Below, piece by piece: positions 1-9,334 of a stretch of DNA of 64,000 bases. The position numbers were made by a program, and so were the translations under genes. The DNA lies in assembly GCF_012926505.1 (NCBI RefSeq), contig NZ_JABBNT010000002.1, positions 558,001-622,000 of the forward strand, written 5' to 3'. This stretch comes from Pacificispira spongiicola (GTDB taxonomy: Bacteria > Pseudomonadota > Alphaproteobacteria > UBA8366 > Aestuariispiraceae). Every line of letters starts with the position of its first letter. Position 1 is the stretch's first letter. The notes beneath the pieces were generated by a model that ran no database searches, was not told where the DNA came from, and saw nothing but the letters and a program-made list of their open reading frames with translations.

Positions 1-1
1 T

Positions 2-148
2 TGGGCCGCGAATGCGATTAAAGCCGTCGGCAACTACGGCGAAATCTTCGATCGCAACATTGGCCCGAATACCGAGCTCGGCATCGAGCGCGGTCTGAAC
101 GCCCAATGGTATGACGGCGGCCTGATGTATGCCGCCCCGATCCGCTAA
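2..148 (+). CDS. aapJ: C-terminal end of a general L-amino-acid ABC transporter substrate-binding protein (window edge)
   Basis: Only the last 48 codons are present, ending in TAA; the rest lies before the window. The visible part (NAIKAVGNYGEIFDRNIG, then GLNAQWYDGGLMYAAPIR at the end) matches the C-terminus of AapJ/BztA-type periplasmic binding proteins of polar amino-acid uptake systems. The genes that follow on the same strand are the matching two permeases and ATPase (aapQ, aapM, aapP), which supports the call. A strong stem-loop follows before aapQ, the usual arrangement when the binding protein is made in excess of the membrane components. Confidence 0.85.
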   Translation, partial: WAANAIKAVGNYGEIFDRNIGPNTELGIERGLNAQWYDGGLMYAAPIR

Positions 149-177
149 GGATCGGCATTGATCGCATGACTTCGGGG

Positions 178-210
178 GTGGCCCGGCTTTTAGCGGGCCG
201 GGCCACTTTC
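178..210 (+). terminator. Stem-loop after aapJ
   Basis: A 10-bp perfect stem (GTGGCCCGGC at 178-187 pairing with GCCGGGCCAC at 197-206) with a 9-nt loop, followed by a short T-containing tail (CTTTC). It lies 30 nt after the aapJ stop, and the next gene starts only at 435. It could be a leaky terminator or a 3'-end stabiliser that sets the binding-protein to permease ratio. The rest of 211-434 shows no convincing gene. Confidence 0.6.
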
Positions 211-434
211 GATTTCACGGCGACGTTTGAGCTGTCGGTGGGTCAGGTTTTCACGGGACACGGCTTTCACAGGACATGGGGGTCCTTTGACAAGAACCGG
301 TCCGGATATCGGATTCGGCCCCGTTTCCAGCACCACCAGACTTTTCCGACACAACTCAACACACCGCGTTTCGCCTTCGTGCCCGCGTTGTTGACGGACA
401 CCTATGGCGGGACCAACGACTAGGTTGGACGATC

Positions 435-1637
435 ATGGCTTCCATGGAACAAACTGCGCCACAAATGGACCTTCTTCGCCTATGGCGAGATAAAAATGCG
501 CGCGCGGTCATCATTCAAATTCTTACCATCGCGGGATTGTTCTTTTTCACTTTCTGGATCGTGTCCAACGCGGTTACGAACCTGGAAACGATCGGCAAGG
601 GCTACAGCTTCGACTTCCTGTTCGAACCGGCCGGATACGACATCAACCAATATCTGATCGAATACACGAACCGCAGTTCTCATCTGACGGCAGCGGTCGT
701 GGGTCTTCTCAATACGCTGCTCGTCGCCGTGACCGGGATCATCCTGGCAACGGTGGTCGGCTTCATCCTCGGCGTTCTGCGGCTCAGCAAGAACCTGCTG
801 ATGGGCAAGATCGTCTACACCTATATCGAGGTCGTGCGGAACGTGCCGGTCCTGCTGTGGATCCTGCTGGTGCACGGCATGTTGATTTCCTCGCTGCCGA
901 GCCCAAAAGCTTCCGTCAGCGACGGCTGGGATTTCCTCGGCGTTTCCTTCCTGTCGAACCGCGGTTTCTATCTACCGCAACCCAATCCGGAACCCGCCTT
1001 CTGGGCGACGGTGATCGCCTTTTTCCTGGGGATCGCCGGTGCCGTCGTGTTTCGACGCCATGCCCGTAAGGTTCAGGACGCGACAGGCAAGATTCTTCCG
1101 GTCTTCTGGGTATCGGTCGCGGCGATCCTGGGTCTGCCGATCCTGGTCTTTCTGGTCACGGGCCTGCCGATCGTGTGGAGCTTCCCGGAGCTCAAAGGCT
1201 TCAACTTTGTCGGCGGCTTCGCGATCAAGCCGGAATTCATGGCCCTGACTCTGGCGCTGTCGCTCTACACCTCCTCCTTCATTGCGGAGAACGTGCGCGG
1301 CGGCATCCTGGCGGTGAGCCACGGCCAGACGGAAGCGGCCCACGCCCTGGGTATTTCCAATAGCCGCACGCTGCAGCTGGTGGTTATTCCGCAGGCACTG
1401 CGGGTCATCATCCCGCCGCTGACCAGCCAGTATCTGAACCTGACCAAGAACTCATCGCTCGCCATCGCCGTCGGCTACATGGACATCGTGGCGACGATTG
1501 GCGGGATATCGCTGAACCAGACGGGCCGCGAGATGGAATGCATGACAATCGTCCTGCTGGTCTATCTCTGCTTCTCGCTGCTGATTTCGGCGTTCATGAA
1601 CTGGTATAACAAACGCATCAAGCTGATCGAACGGTAA
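435..1637 (+). CDS. aapQ: General L-amino-acid ABC transporter permease AapQ
   Basis: A 400-residue inner-membrane protein and one half of the heteromeric channel of the Aap/Bzt polar amino-acid importer. A first hydrophobic span lies near residues 23-44, a long periplasmic loop follows, then the HisM-type permease core. The cytoplasmic EAA loop that contacts the ATPase is visible around residues 298-328 (TEAAHALGISNSRTLQLVVI). Length and the large insertion between the first membrane spans fit AapQ rather than the shorter GlnP/HisQ permeases. It sits 10 nt before aapM and is clearly in one operon with aapM and aapP. Confidence 0.93.
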   Translation: MASMEQTAPQMDLLRLWRDKNARAVIIQILTIAGLFFFTFWIVSNAVTNLETIGKGYSFDFLFEPAGYDINQYLIEYTNRSSHLTAAVVGLLNTLLVAVTGIILATVVGFILGVLRLSKNLLMGKIVYTYIEVVRNVPVLLWILLVHGMLISSLPSPKASVSDGWDFLGVSFLSNRGFYLPQPNPEPAFWATVIAFFLGIAGAVVFRRHARKVQDATGKILPVFWVSVAAILGLPILVFLVTGLPIVWSFPELKGFNFVGGFAIKPEFMALTLALSLYTSSFIAENVRGGILAVSHGQTEAAHALGISNSRTLQLVVIPQALRVIIPPLTSQYLNLTKNSSLAIAVGYMDIVATIGGISLNQTGREMECMTIVLLVYLCFSLLISAFMNWYNKRIKLIER

Positions 1638-1647
1638 GGGGGCGGAT

Positions 1648-2766
1648 ATGACCGACGTAACCGAACAAAACTATCCGCCCGGCAAGCATCCCAGCCTGCC
1701 GCCGCCGCGGAACATGACCGGATGGCATGTTTGGATCTGGAAGAATTTCTTCGGATCGATCACCAATACCGTCCTGACGTTTCTGTCGATCTTTTTGATC
1801 TGGCAAATTGTACCAGGCGCTCTGGATTTCCTCGTTTTCGACTCCGTCGTTAACGCCGGGTCCCGCGCGGAATGCCGTGAAATCGCCGACGGCGCGTGCT
1901 GGGCGGTGATTGTGGAACGCTTCGAACAGTCCATCTTCGCCTTCTATCCGGAAGAAGAACGCTGGCGGGTCATCCTCGCCTTCATCCTTCTGTTCCCGAC
2001 GGTCGGCATCCTGTTGTTCGACGGCTTCCCGGCCCGGGCGAAGCTGATGAAATTCACCATCGCCTATCCGTTCATCGCAGGCTGGCTGATCGTCGGCGGT
2101 TGGGGGCTGGAGCCGGTTTCCACCGACAAGTTCGGCGGCGTCATGCTGACCCTGATCATTGGGGTCACCGGCATCACGCTGTCCCTACCGATCGGCATCC
2201 TGTTGGCGCTCGGCCGGATTTCGAAACTGCCGGCGATGCGGATCGTCTGCGTCGCGTTTATCGAATTCATTCGGGGCGTGCCGCTGATTACCCTGTTGTT
2301 CGTCGCATCGACGATGCTGAACTACTTCCTGCCGCCGGGCGTTCAGTTCGACCTGCTGTTGCGGGTGCTGATCATGGTGACGCTGTTCGCCTCCGCTTAC
2401 ATGGCGGAAGTGATCCGCGGCGGTCTTCAGGCCATTCCAAAAGGCCAGTACGAAGCCGCCGACGCCATGGGCCTGAAATACTGGCAATCCATGCGGCTGA
2501 TCATCCTGCCGCAGGCGCTCAAAATCTCCATTCCGGGGATCGTGAACACCTTCATCGGCCTCTACAAGGATACGACGCTGGTCATCATTATCGGCCTGCT
2601 CGACGTTCTGGGGATTATGAAGACCGCGCTCGCCGATCCGAAATGGAACGGATTGCCTGAGGAGGTTTACATCTACACGGCCATCTTCTTCTTCGTCTCC
2701 TGCTTCGCGATGTCTCGGTATTCGCTGTATCTGGAGAAGAAGCTGCACACCGGCCACAAGCGCTAA
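1648..2766 (+). CDS. aapM: General L-amino-acid ABC transporter permease AapM
   Basis: A 372-residue membrane protein, partner of AapQ in the transporter channel. The N-terminal proline-rich tail (PPGKHPSLPPPRNMTGW) and a single span near residues 36-56 precede a periplasmic segment and the conserved permease core. The EAA loop lies near residues 267-297 (YEAADAMGLKYWQSMRLIIL). The C-terminus ends in the charged LEKKLHTGHKR stretch typical of the family. A GGGGG ribosome-binding site just before the ATG supports this start. The spacing of 10 nt to aapQ and 18 nt to aapP indicates one transcript. Confidence 0.93.
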   Translation: MTDVTEQNYPPGKHPSLPPPRNMTGWHVWIWKNFFGSITNTVLTFLSIFLIWQIVPGALDFLVFDSVVNAGSRAECREIADGACWAVIVERFEQSIFAFYPEEERWRVILAFILLFPTVGILLFDGFPARAKLMKFTIAYPFIAGWLIVGGWGLEPVSTDKFGGVMLTLIIGVTGITLSLPIGILLALGRISKLPAMRIVCVAFIEFIRGVPLITLLFVASTMLNYFLPPGVQFDLLLRVLIMVTLFASAYMAEVIRGGLQAIPKGQYEAADAMGLKYWQSMRLIILPQALKISIPGIVNTFIGLYKDTTLVIIIGLLDVLGIMKTALADPKWNGLPEEVYIYTAIFFFVSCFAMSRYSLYLEKKLHTGHKR

Positions 2767-2784
2767 GTCGAAGGGGGACGAACA

Positions 2785-3564
2785 ATGTCTGAAGCTGCAA
2801 TCGATACCAGCGGCATGAAGGTCACCGACGAGGTCGTGATCGAAATCCAGCATATGCACAAATGGTACGGTGAGTTCCATGTGCTGAAAAACGTGAACCT
2901 GACGGTCAACCGGGGCGAACGGATCGTTATCTGCGGTCCGTCCGGTTCCGGTAAGTCGACCATGATCCGGTGCATCAACCGCCTGGAAGAACACCAGCAG
3001 GGTCACATCCTGGTCGATGGAATCGAATTGACCAACGACCTGAAGAACATCGATGCGATCCGCCGTGAAGTCGGCATGGTGTTCCAGCACTTCAACCTGT
3101 TCCCGCATCTGACCGTGTTGGAAAACTGCACCCTGGCACCGATTTGGGTTCGTCAGACCCCGAAGAAAGATGCCGAAGAACAGGCCATGCATTTCCTGAG
3201 CAAGGTCAAGATTCCGGATCAAGCCCACAAATATCCGGGCCAACTGTCCGGCGGGCAGCAGCAGCGCGTGGCGATTGCCCGTTCGCTGTGCATGAATCCG
3301 CGCATCATGCTGTTCGATGAGCCGACCTCGGCCCTTGACCCGGAAATGATCTCGGAAGTGCTCGACACCATGATCGAACTGGCCCAGGAAGGCATGACCA
3401 TGCTGTGCGTCACCCACGAAATGGGTTTCGCCCGGAAGGTCGCCAACCGCGTCATCTTCATGGATGGTGGTGAAATCATTGAACAGAACGAGCCGGAAGA
3501 ATTCTTCACCAATCCGCAAAGCGAGCGGACGAAGCTCTTCCTCAGCCAGATTCTGAACCACTAA
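2785..3564 (+). CDS. aapP: General L-amino-acid ABC transporter ATP-binding protein AapP
   Basis: A 259-residue cytoplasmic ATPase that drives the Aap importer. Walker A is GPSGSGKST near residues 51-59, the ABC signature [15 protein letters not shown] near 154-168, and Walker B with the catalytic Glu is [15 protein letters not shown] near 173-187; the switch His lies in CVTHEMGFA. The [15 protein letters not shown] start and the total length match the polar amino-acid ATPases (AapP, BztD, GlnQ). Good ribosome-binding site (AAGGGGGACG) ahead of the ATG. Last gene of the operon, closed by a strong terminator. Confidence 0.95.
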   Translation: MSEAAIDTSGMKVTDEVVIEIQHMHKWYGEFHVLKNVNLTVNRGERIVICGPSGSGKSTMIRCINRLEEHQQGHILVDGIELTNDLKNIDAIRREVGMVFQHFNLFPHLTVLENCTLAPIWVRQTPKKDAEEQAMHFLSKVKIPDQAHKYPGQLSGGQQQRVAIARSLCMNPRIMLFDEPTSALDPEMISEVLDTMIELAQEGMTMLCVTHEMGFARKVANRVIFMDGGEIIEQNEPEEFFTNPQSERTKLFLSQILNH

Positions 3565-3623
3565 GACCCACAGTTCGGGGGAGGTTTCCGTCCAGCGCCC
3601 TTGCGCGGACGGACGCCACAGCG

Positions 3624-3664
3624 ACGGGCGCCGTTTTCACGCGAAAATGGCGCCCGTTTCTTTT
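3624..3664 (+). terminator. Intrinsic terminator of the aap operon
   Basis: ACGGGCGCC (3624-3632) pairs with GGCGCCCGT (3649-3657). The stem is extended towards the loop by TTTTC/GAAAA pairing, and a TTTCTTTT tract follows. Position, strength and T-tract are textbook for rho-independent termination, 60 nt after aapP. Confidence 0.9.
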
Positions 3665-3765
3665 CGGCGGTTTGACGCCCGACGCAATGCGGGCCAAACT
3701 GCACGGGCAATACGGTTCGCCTTGGACGTGGCGAATGCCAGCGCCGCCACAGCGAGAATTCGGTC

Positions 3766-4827
3766 ATGTCTCGAAGCCGCACAGCCGCCGCCACACTTAC
3801 CCCGTGGGACAGGCGTGCCGTTCTGGGATTGGCTTTGGGGGCGGCGTCTTTCGCCCTTCCCGCCCCGACGCTTGCGCAGGAAGTACACCAGGAAGCCCTG
3901 ACCTTCATCCGGATCGGCACCGGCCCCAGTGCGGAAACGCTCTATGGCCTCGGCACAGCGATTTCCGCCGGAATCAGCCGACCGCCGGGCGGCAGCCCCT
4001 GCGACGAGGGCGGCATTTGCGGTGTCCCCGGCCTGATCGCCGTGGCGCAGTCCCGCGGCGGGTCCTTGCAGAATATCCGGGACATGCGCGACGGCCTGCT
4101 GGAATCCGCCCTGGTTCACGCCGATATGGCCTATTGGGCCTATACCGGCAGCGGCCCGTTTTCGGAAGATTTGGGCGTGCCGGATTTACGCGTTATCGCG
4201 AACCTGATTCCCGTTTCCCTGCATATCGTCGTGCGGGCGGATTCCGGCATCGATTCAATTCGCGGCCTACGGGACAAGATCGTATCCCTCGGCGGTCCCG
4301 GTTCCGGGACGACCCGTTTCGCCAATATGCTGTTGCGACTGCACGGGCTGACGCGGGCCGATATCCATCCATTGAGCCTGCCGTCCGGGGTTGCCGCCGA
4401 CTTGCTGGTCCAGGGGGAAATCGATGCCCTGTTCGAAATGGGCGCCCCGCCGATCGACGCGATATCTGAGCTACGGGACGAAGTCGATATCCGGCTGCTG
4501 CCGATCGAACCCAACGCCCTGCAAACGCTATTGGGTTTCTTCCCGTTTCTACGAACGGCGCCGTTCAATCCCGCCCTGTACCATATCCAGGAAGAACCGT
4601 TCAAAACCGTGAAGCTGGGTGTGCAATGGGTGGTGCGATCGACAATGGACGCCGCCCTTGTCGAAGCCATCACCAAGGCCCTGTGGCGCAGCGATACCGC
4701 GGACGTGTTCAACCTGAACAATCCGGGACACACCTTCCCGACGGTTGATGAGGGAATGGAAAAAGGCCTGATCCCCTTTCATCCGGGGGCCCAGGCCTAT
4801 TACGACAGTCTGCTGCCGTCCGGATAA
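3766..4827 (+). CDS. TAXI-family TRAP transporter solute-binding protein, orphan
   Basis: A 353-residue exported protein. The N-terminus has an arginine pair before a hydrophobic stretch (DRRAVLGLALGAASFALP) and a probable cleavage after LAQ near residue 38, so Sec or possibly Tat export. The mature part shows TAXI hallmarks: FIRIGTGPSAETLYGLG at the start, SRGGSLQNIRDMRDG, and LVQGEIDALFEMGAP in the second lobe. TAXI proteins bind organic acids or amino acids for TRAP carriers. No DctQM-type membrane component lies nearby, so the partner permease must be elsewhere or the protein is a sensor. The start has an AGCGAGA-type ribosome-binding site. Confidence 0.85.
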   Translation: MSRSRTAAATLTPWDRRAVLGLALGAASFALPAPTLAQEVHQEALTFIRIGTGPSAETLYGLGTAISAGISRPPGGSPCDEGGICGVPGLIAVAQSRGGSLQNIRDMRDGLLESALVHADMAYWAYTGSGPFSEDLGVPDLRVIANLIPVSLHIVVRADSGIDSIRGLRDKIVSLGGPGSGTTRFANMLLRLHGLTRADIHPLSLPSGVAADLLVQGEIDALFEMGAPPIDAISELRDEVDIRLLPIEPNALQTLLGFFPFLRTAPFNPALYHIQEEPFKTVKLGVQWVVRSTMDAALVEAITKALWRSDTADVFNLNNPGHTFPTVDEGMEKGLIPFHPGAQAYYDSLLPSG

Positions 4828-4834
4828 CGGCGCA

Positions 4835-4865
4835 TCGGGCCGGATAAGCCCGACACGCCCTTTTT
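4835..4865 (+). terminator. Probable terminator after the TAXI gene
   Basis: TCGGGC (4835-4840) pairs with GCCCGA (4848-4853), and a run of five T follows after a short gap (4861-4865). It sits between two converging genes. Moderate strength only. Confidence 0.5.
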
Positions 4866-4875
4866 CCGACATCTT

Positions 4876-5706
4876 TTAGTGGGACATCACGACCGGCAGC
4901 GTCATGTCCTTCAGGATCGTATTGGTCGCCCCGCCCAGGATCGATTCCCGCAAGCGTGAATGGCCGTAGGCCCCCATCACGATCAAATCGGCGCCCACAT
5001 CCGCCGATTCATTCAGGATGGCCGACCCGACATCAAGACCGGATGCCGGCATGCGGCGCAGCTCGGCATCCAATCCATGGGCCGACAAGAAGCGCGCAGC
5101 GCCCGCGCCGGTCACTTCGGTCTGACGTCCGGTCGTATCGACGGACAGGACTGTTACCTTCGACGCCGCATTCAACAGCGGCAGCGCATCGGACATCGCC
5201 CGGGCCGCTTCCCGCGTATCGTTCCAGCACAGCAGCGCATGACCGCCGATCGGCTTGCGATTGCCGATATACGGCACGATCAGGATCGGACGTCCGGATT
5301 CCAAAACCAAGTTGTCCGGCAATTCCTCGACTTCCAGCGCTTCCTTGTCCGGTTCCGCCTGACCGACGACGATCAAATCGCATCCGCGACCGATCTTGGA
5401 CAGCATGCGGGATACGTCGCCGCGCGTTTCGATGAACTCGCTGCGGTCGGACCAGCCGTTGGAGTCCATGACTTTATCGAACGCCTTGTGCGCGGTTTCG
5501 ATGACCTTGTGCTGTTCGGCGATCAGGACGTCGATGACGTCCGCCGGAATTTGCGCCGCGGCATAGGTTGGGATGCGCGGTTCCGCCTCAACGGCGCAGC
5601 CGATCAGATGCGCGTCCTGCGCCTGCGCCAGGGTCAGCGCCATGGTCAGGGCGCGTTCGCCGCGCGGCGTGGCATCGTAATGCACGAGAATCCGTTTCAA
5701 AGACAT
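4876..5706 (-). CDS. Universal stress protein, tandem UspA domains
   Basis: A 276-residue cytoplasmic protein with two Usp folds. The first covers about residues 1-150 (MSLKRILVHYDATPRGERAL) and the second about 155-276. The second domain keeps the ATP-binding pattern G-x2-G-x9-GG (GAYGHSRLRESILGGATN near the C-terminus). The first has only IVVGQAEPD at the equivalent place, so probably one functional nucleotide site. Such proteins typically act in oxygen-limitation and redox stress. The FNR/FixK-like box 67 nt upstream of the start fits anaerobic induction. Confidence 0.92.
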   Translation of the reverse strand: MSLKRILVHYDATPRGERALTMALTLAQAQDAHLIGCAVEAEPRIPTYAAAQIPADVIDVLIAEQHKVIETAHKAFDKVMDSNGWSDRSEFIETRGDVSRMLSKIGRGCDLIVVGQAEPDKEALEVEELPDNLVLESGRPILIVPYIGNRKPIGGHALLCWNDTREAARAMSDALPLLNAASKVTVLSVDTTGRQTEVTGAGAARFLSAHGLDAELRRMPASGLDVGSAILNESADVGADLIVMGAYGHSRLRESILGGATNTILKDMTLPVVMSH

Positions 5707-5772
5707 AGCGTTCTATCCCCGAAGTTGTTGTTGGTTCCTAGCGCATAATGCGCCGCACCGCATGCGGTTGCA

Positions 5773-5786
5773 TTGACATCGATCAA
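5773..5786 (-). promoter_or_regulatory. FNR/FixK-like anaerobox upstream of the universal stress gene
   Basis: TTGACATCGATCAA is one base from the consensus TTGAT-N4-ATCAA recognised by FNR, FnrN and FixK. Its centre lies about 73 nt before the usp start codon. That allows a transcription start about 41 nt downstream and a leader of about 32 nt, the geometry of a class II activated promoter. A bound regulator has not been shown. Confidence 0.6.
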
Positions 5787-5834
5787 CAAGCCGACTGATC
5801 CGCAGCGTGTCGCGTTGCCGTTGGCTGCACCGTA

Positions 5835-7214
5835 TCAGTAAAGACCCAGGAACTTCCACCATAACAGCTCAAGCGGGAAAATTAACACAACCGTTGCGAC
5901 AGCCACACTGATCACCAGTTTCGTCGCATCCGCCAACCGCGCCCCCGACAGGCCCAGCGCGATGATGATCGGCGGGGCCTGATAGGGCAGGATCGCCGTC
6001 GAATAGGACAGCACGATACTGGCCAGAACGGTATCGAGCGGCAGACCGGACACATCGGCCAAAGGTCCCGACAAGGGAACCATCACGGCGGGCAATCCTG
6101 GGATCGTCGCGGCCAGCGCGATCACGCTGCTGCCGAAAGTCATGGACAGAAGGTTCGTGACCGATGCCCCCGGCGTCAACGGCAATAGGTCCGCCAGGAA
6201 ATGGCCCAGACCGACGCCGATACCGCTATAGGCGATCAGTGCGCCCAACCCCAGAACACCGCCCAGATAGAGAACCGGCGCGACATCGATTTTCTTGAAC
6301 ACGTCCTGTTGCGGCAGGACGCCGATCCCCGGCAGAACAGACAGGATCGCTGCCGCCATCCCGATCCAGGCCGGGGAAACGCCATGCAGGAAATCCGTGG
6401 ACCATCCGATCAGTGCCGCGACCAGGATGACGGCAAGACGTTTCTCCGCCGCGCTCATCGGCTTTGCCTCATCCTCCGCAGTGACGGGGATCACCTCATC
6501 CCGAAACAATGCCCAACTCGCAGCACAGATCAGCAACGCCTTCGTCAATCCCAGGAAAGGGAAATGCAGGATCAACCATTCGCCATAGAGCGGCGCGTAG
6601 CCGTGAATTTTTTCCATTGCCCCCGTCAAAACCATGTTCGGCACTGTCGCCGGTAGGATGCCGGTCGCAGGGCTGAAACTGGCGAAGCCGACGGTCAGGG
6701 CAAGCCCGCTGCGCCCGATGCTGCCTTCCTTCAGGCCGAAACGGTCCGCGATGGCCAGGACGATCGGCATCAACAACACGACGCGCCCCATGCTGGACGG
6801 CATGACGAAGGCAATCAGGGTGGTGGCCGTAACGGTACCGACGACCAATCCGGCATAATTTGCCGGGAATATCCGCGCGAGCCCCCGCGCAAACCGCGCA
6901 CCGAGCCCCGTTGCGTTGATCGCGAGTCCGATGACGAGGCCGGATAGGACCAGCCAGAACGCGTTGCTTTCGAACCCCGCAAAGACGACCCCTGCCGGAG
7001 CGATGGAAAAGACCATGGCGATGGTGAAGAACGCCAAGGCGGTGACATATTCCTTCACCGCGCCGGTCGCGTAGAGGGCGATCGCCGCCAGGACAAGCCC
7101 GGATGATCGGGCCAGCGCATCCCCAAGCACGAGAGGATCCCCCAAGGCGATCCATAGCCCCAACAGGATACCCGCCGCCGCGATCCACCCGGCAGGCGAT
7201 TTAAATATCGGCAT
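5835..7214 (-). CDS. SLC13/DASS-family anion carrier
   Basis: A 459-residue, strongly hydrophobic protein with about 11-12 membrane spans in two halves, as in divalent-anion:sodium symporters (SLC13, ArsB/NhaD superfamily). The two halves each carry a re-entrant-type segment: NYAGLVVGTVTATTLIAFVM with MPSSMGRVVLLMP in the first, and PGASVTNLLSMTFGSS with AATIPGLPAVMVPLSGPLAD in the second. Substrate is not evident; dicarboxylate, sulfate or another small anion are options. It lies 21 nt after fcl on the same strand and may be cotranscribed with gmd-fcl. Confidence 0.8.
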   Translation of the reverse strand: MPIFKSPAGWIAAAGILLGLWIALGDPLVLGDALARSSGLVLAAIALYATGAVKEYVTALAFFTIAMVFSIAPAGVVFAGFESNAFWLVLSGLVIGLAINATGLGARFARGLARIFPANYAGLVVGTVTATTLIAFVMPSSMGRVVLLMPIVLAIADRFGLKEGSIGRSGLALTVGFASFSPATGILPATVPNMVLTGAMEKIHGYAPLYGEWLILHFPFLGLTKALLICAASWALFRDEVIPVTAEDEAKPMSAAEKRLAVILVAALIGWSTDFLHGVSPAWIGMAAAILSVLPGIGVLPQQDVFKKIDVAPVLYLGGVLGLGALIAYSGIGVGLGHFLADLLPLTPGASVTNLLSMTFGSSVIALAATIPGLPAVMVPLSGPLADVSGLPLDTVLASIVLSYSTAILPYQAPPIIIALGLSGARLADATKLVISVAVATVVLIFPLELLWWKFLGLY

Positions 7215-7235
7215 ACATCCCCACCCTCTACCGGG

Positions 7236-8189
7236 TCAGGCGGTTAGCCGCACATCCCCGGTTTTCAAGAACCATTCATATGTCGCCGCCAACCCGTCCC
7301 GCAATCCGACCTTCGGCGCCCAGCCGAGACCGCGCAGGCGGGACGAATCCGCAAGTTTCCGGGGCGTGCCGTCCGGTTTGGACGTATCGAAAACCAAATC
7401 CCCTTCGAACCCGACCACATCGCAAATCGTCCGCGTCAGATCGGCGATGGTGATCTCCTCCCCGGTTCCGACATTAACCATAGAATGCGGAATATCGTTT
7501 TCCAGACAGAAGCGCGCCGACGCGGCCATATCGTCGACAAATAGGAATTCCCGCAACGGCGTGCCGGATCCCCAGACGATCATCGAGGGCGCTCCGGCGA
7601 GTTTCGCTTCATGCGCCTTACGCATCAATGCCGGAATGACGTGGCTTTTATCCAGATCGAAATTGTCGCCCGGCCCGTACAGATTGGTCGCCATCAGCGT
7701 GACAGACTTCATGCCGTATTGCTTGGCATAGGCCTCGCACATCTTCAGCCCTGCGATTTTGGCGATGGCATAGGCTTCGTTCGTCGGTTCCAACGGTCCG
7801 GTCAGCAGATGTTCTTCCTTGATCGGCTGCGGTGCCATTTTCGGATAGATGCAGGTGGAGCCGAGATAAATCAGCTTTTCCACGCCGGTCAGTCGGCAAT
7901 TTTCGATGACGTTCATCTGGATCGCCATATTGTCGCGGATGAAATCGCCGGGATAGTCGTTATTCGCGACAATCCCGCCGACCTTCGCCGCCGCGCAGAC
8001 GACATATCGTGGACGCTCCGCCGCGAAGAAGGCATTCACCGCGCCTTGGTCGCGCAGGTCCAGTTCCGACGACCTGCGCAAAATAAGGTTTCGGTACCCT
8101 GCGGCTTCCAATGCCCGGACGACGGCGGAACCGACAAGGCCCCGGTGGCCGGCGACGAAAATCGGATCGTTCTGCGCCGGGCCGGACAT
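7236..8189 (-). CDS. fcl: GDP-L-fucose synthase
   Basis: Converts GDP-4-keto-6-deoxymannose to GDP-L-fucose with NADPH. With the start chosen at 8189 the protein has 317 residues, normal for the family. This ATG lies one base after the gmd stop (TGA-C-ATG on the minus strand), and the frame could extend back to 8228, but that would overlap gmd. The Rossmann motif [11 protein letters not shown] is at residues 12-22, the catalytic Ser in LGSTCIYP near 111, and the Tyr/Lys pair in YAIAK at 140-144. Translationally coupled to gmd; together they make GDP-fucose for surface polysaccharide, though no glycosyltransferase is adjacent. Confidence 0.95.
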   Translation of the reverse strand: MSGPAQNDPIFVAGHRGLVGSAVVRALEAAGYRNLILRRSSELDLRDQGAVNAFFAAERPRYVVCAAAKVGGIVANNDYPGDFIRDNMAIQMNVIENCRLTGVEKLIYLGSTCIYPKMAPQPIKEEHLLTGPLEPTNEAYAIAKIAGLKMCEAYAKQYGMKSVTLMATNLYGPGDNFDLDKSHVIPALMRKAHEAKLAGAPSMIVWGSGTPLREFLFVDDMAASARFCLENDIPHSMVNVGTGEEITIADLTRTICDVVGFEGDLVFDTSKPDGTPRKLADSSRLRGLGWAPKVGLRDGLAATYEWFLKTGDVRLTA

Positions 8190-8190
8190 G

Positions 8191-9231
8191 TCAGTCGCCG
8201 GCCCGGGTCGAAATGGCGTGACCTGCATCGATCAGGGTTTTTTCCCTCGCCGCCATGTCCATGTCGTGATCGACCATCATGCGGACCAATTCATTGAAAT
8301 CGACCTTCGGTTCCCAGCCGAGTTTTTCTTTAGCCTTGCTGGGATCGCCCAAAAGATAATCGACCTCCGTCGGGCGCAGATAGCGCGGGTCGAATTCGAC
8401 ATGCTTCTTATAGTCGATCCCGGCATGCCCGAAAGCCGCTTCCAGAAAGTCCCGAACGGAATAGGCCTTGCCCGTGGCAACGACGTAATCGTCCGCTTCG
8501 TCCTGCTGCAACATGCGCCACATCGCCTCGACATAGTCCCCGGCGAAGCCCCAGTCGCGCTTGGCGTCCAGATTGCCCAGGAACAATTTGTCCTGCAGCC
8601 CCAGCTTGATGCGCCCGACGGCGCGCGTGATCTTGCGCGTGACGAAGGTTTCGCCCCGGCGCGGACTTTCATGGTTGAACAGGATGCCATTCGCGACGAA
8701 TAGGTTATAGGCCTCGCGATAGTTCTTGCAGAACCAAAACCCCGCGACTTTGCCAACGGCATAGGGGCTGCGCGGATAGAATTCGGTCCCTTCGTTCTGC
8801 GGCGGATTGGCCGCGCCGAACATTTCCGAACTGCCCGCCTGATACAGTTTTGTCATCCGCCCGGTATTCTGGGTGTAGTCCCGGATCGCTTCCAACAGGC
8901 GCAACGTGCCGGTACCGACGACATCCGCCGTATATTCGGGCTGGTCGAAGCTGACCCGCACATGGCTCTGCGCACCCAAATTATAAATCTCGTCGGGTTG
9001 CACATGTTCCAGAATACGGCGCAAACCCGTCCCGTCCGCCAGATCGCCGTAATGCAGCTTCAACCGCAAATGGCTTTCATGCGGATCCTGGTAGATGTGG
9101 TCGATCCGTTCCGTGTTGAAAGTCGATGCCCGGCGCACGATGCCGTGCACTTCATAGCCTTTCGACAGCAGAAGTTCCGCCAAATAGGATCCGTCCTGAC
9201 CGGTGATGCCGGTAATCAGCGCCTTTCTCAT
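8191..9231 (-). CDS. gmd: GDP-mannose 4,6-dehydratase
   Basis: First step from GDP-mannose to GDP-fucose, NADP-dependent. A 346-residue protein from the ATG at 9231, which is preceded by a good GGAAAGG ribosome-binding site 6 nt away; an in-frame ATG at 9246 has none. [20 protein letters not shown] holds the nucleotide-binding glycines. GSSEMFG and SPYAVGK carry the catalytic Ser/Glu and Tyr/Lys. [15 protein letters not shown] and [18 protein letters not shown] are family signatures. Leads the gmd-fcl pair. Confidence 0.96.
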   Translation of the reverse strand: MRKALITGITGQDGSYLAELLLSKGYEVHGIVRRASTFNTERIDHIYQDPHESHLRLKLHYGDLADGTGLRRILEHVQPDEIYNLGAQSHVRVSFDQPEYTADVVGTGTLRLLEAIRDYTQNTGRMTKLYQAGSSEMFGAANPPQNEGTEFYPRSPYAVGKVAGFWFCKNYREAYNLFVANGILFNHESPRRGETFVTRKITRAVGRIKLGLQDKLFLGNLDAKRDWGFAGDYVEAMWRMLQQDEADDYVVATGKAYSVRDFLEAAFGHAGIDYKKHVEFDPRYLRPTEVDYLLGDPSKAKEKLGWEPKVDFNELVRMMVDHDMDMAAREKTLIDAGHAISTRAGD

Positions 9232-9258
9232 GCGCACCCTTTCCATTGATACGGCGTC

Positions 9259-9287
9259 TTGCTACGCGCGTCATACTCGACGGTCAA
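9259..9287 (-). promoter_or_regulatory. Candidate promoter of gmd-fcl
   Basis: On the minus strand a TTGACC -35 element (9282-9287) is followed after exactly 17 nt by TAGCAA (9259-9264) as a weak -10. It lies about 28 nt before the gmd start codon. The -35 and the spacing are good and the -10 is poor. Confidence 0.35.
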
Positions 9288-9334
9288 GGCTGTAGCCGGT
9301 TGCAAGCGACGGTCGCGGGCGCCATTCTGACGGC

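Noticed and set aside
2185-3561. 458-codon open frame on the minus strand across aapM-aapP
   Set aside because: Antisense shadow of two well-supported transporter genes; its product is His/Gln/Asp-rich with no domain-like pattern.
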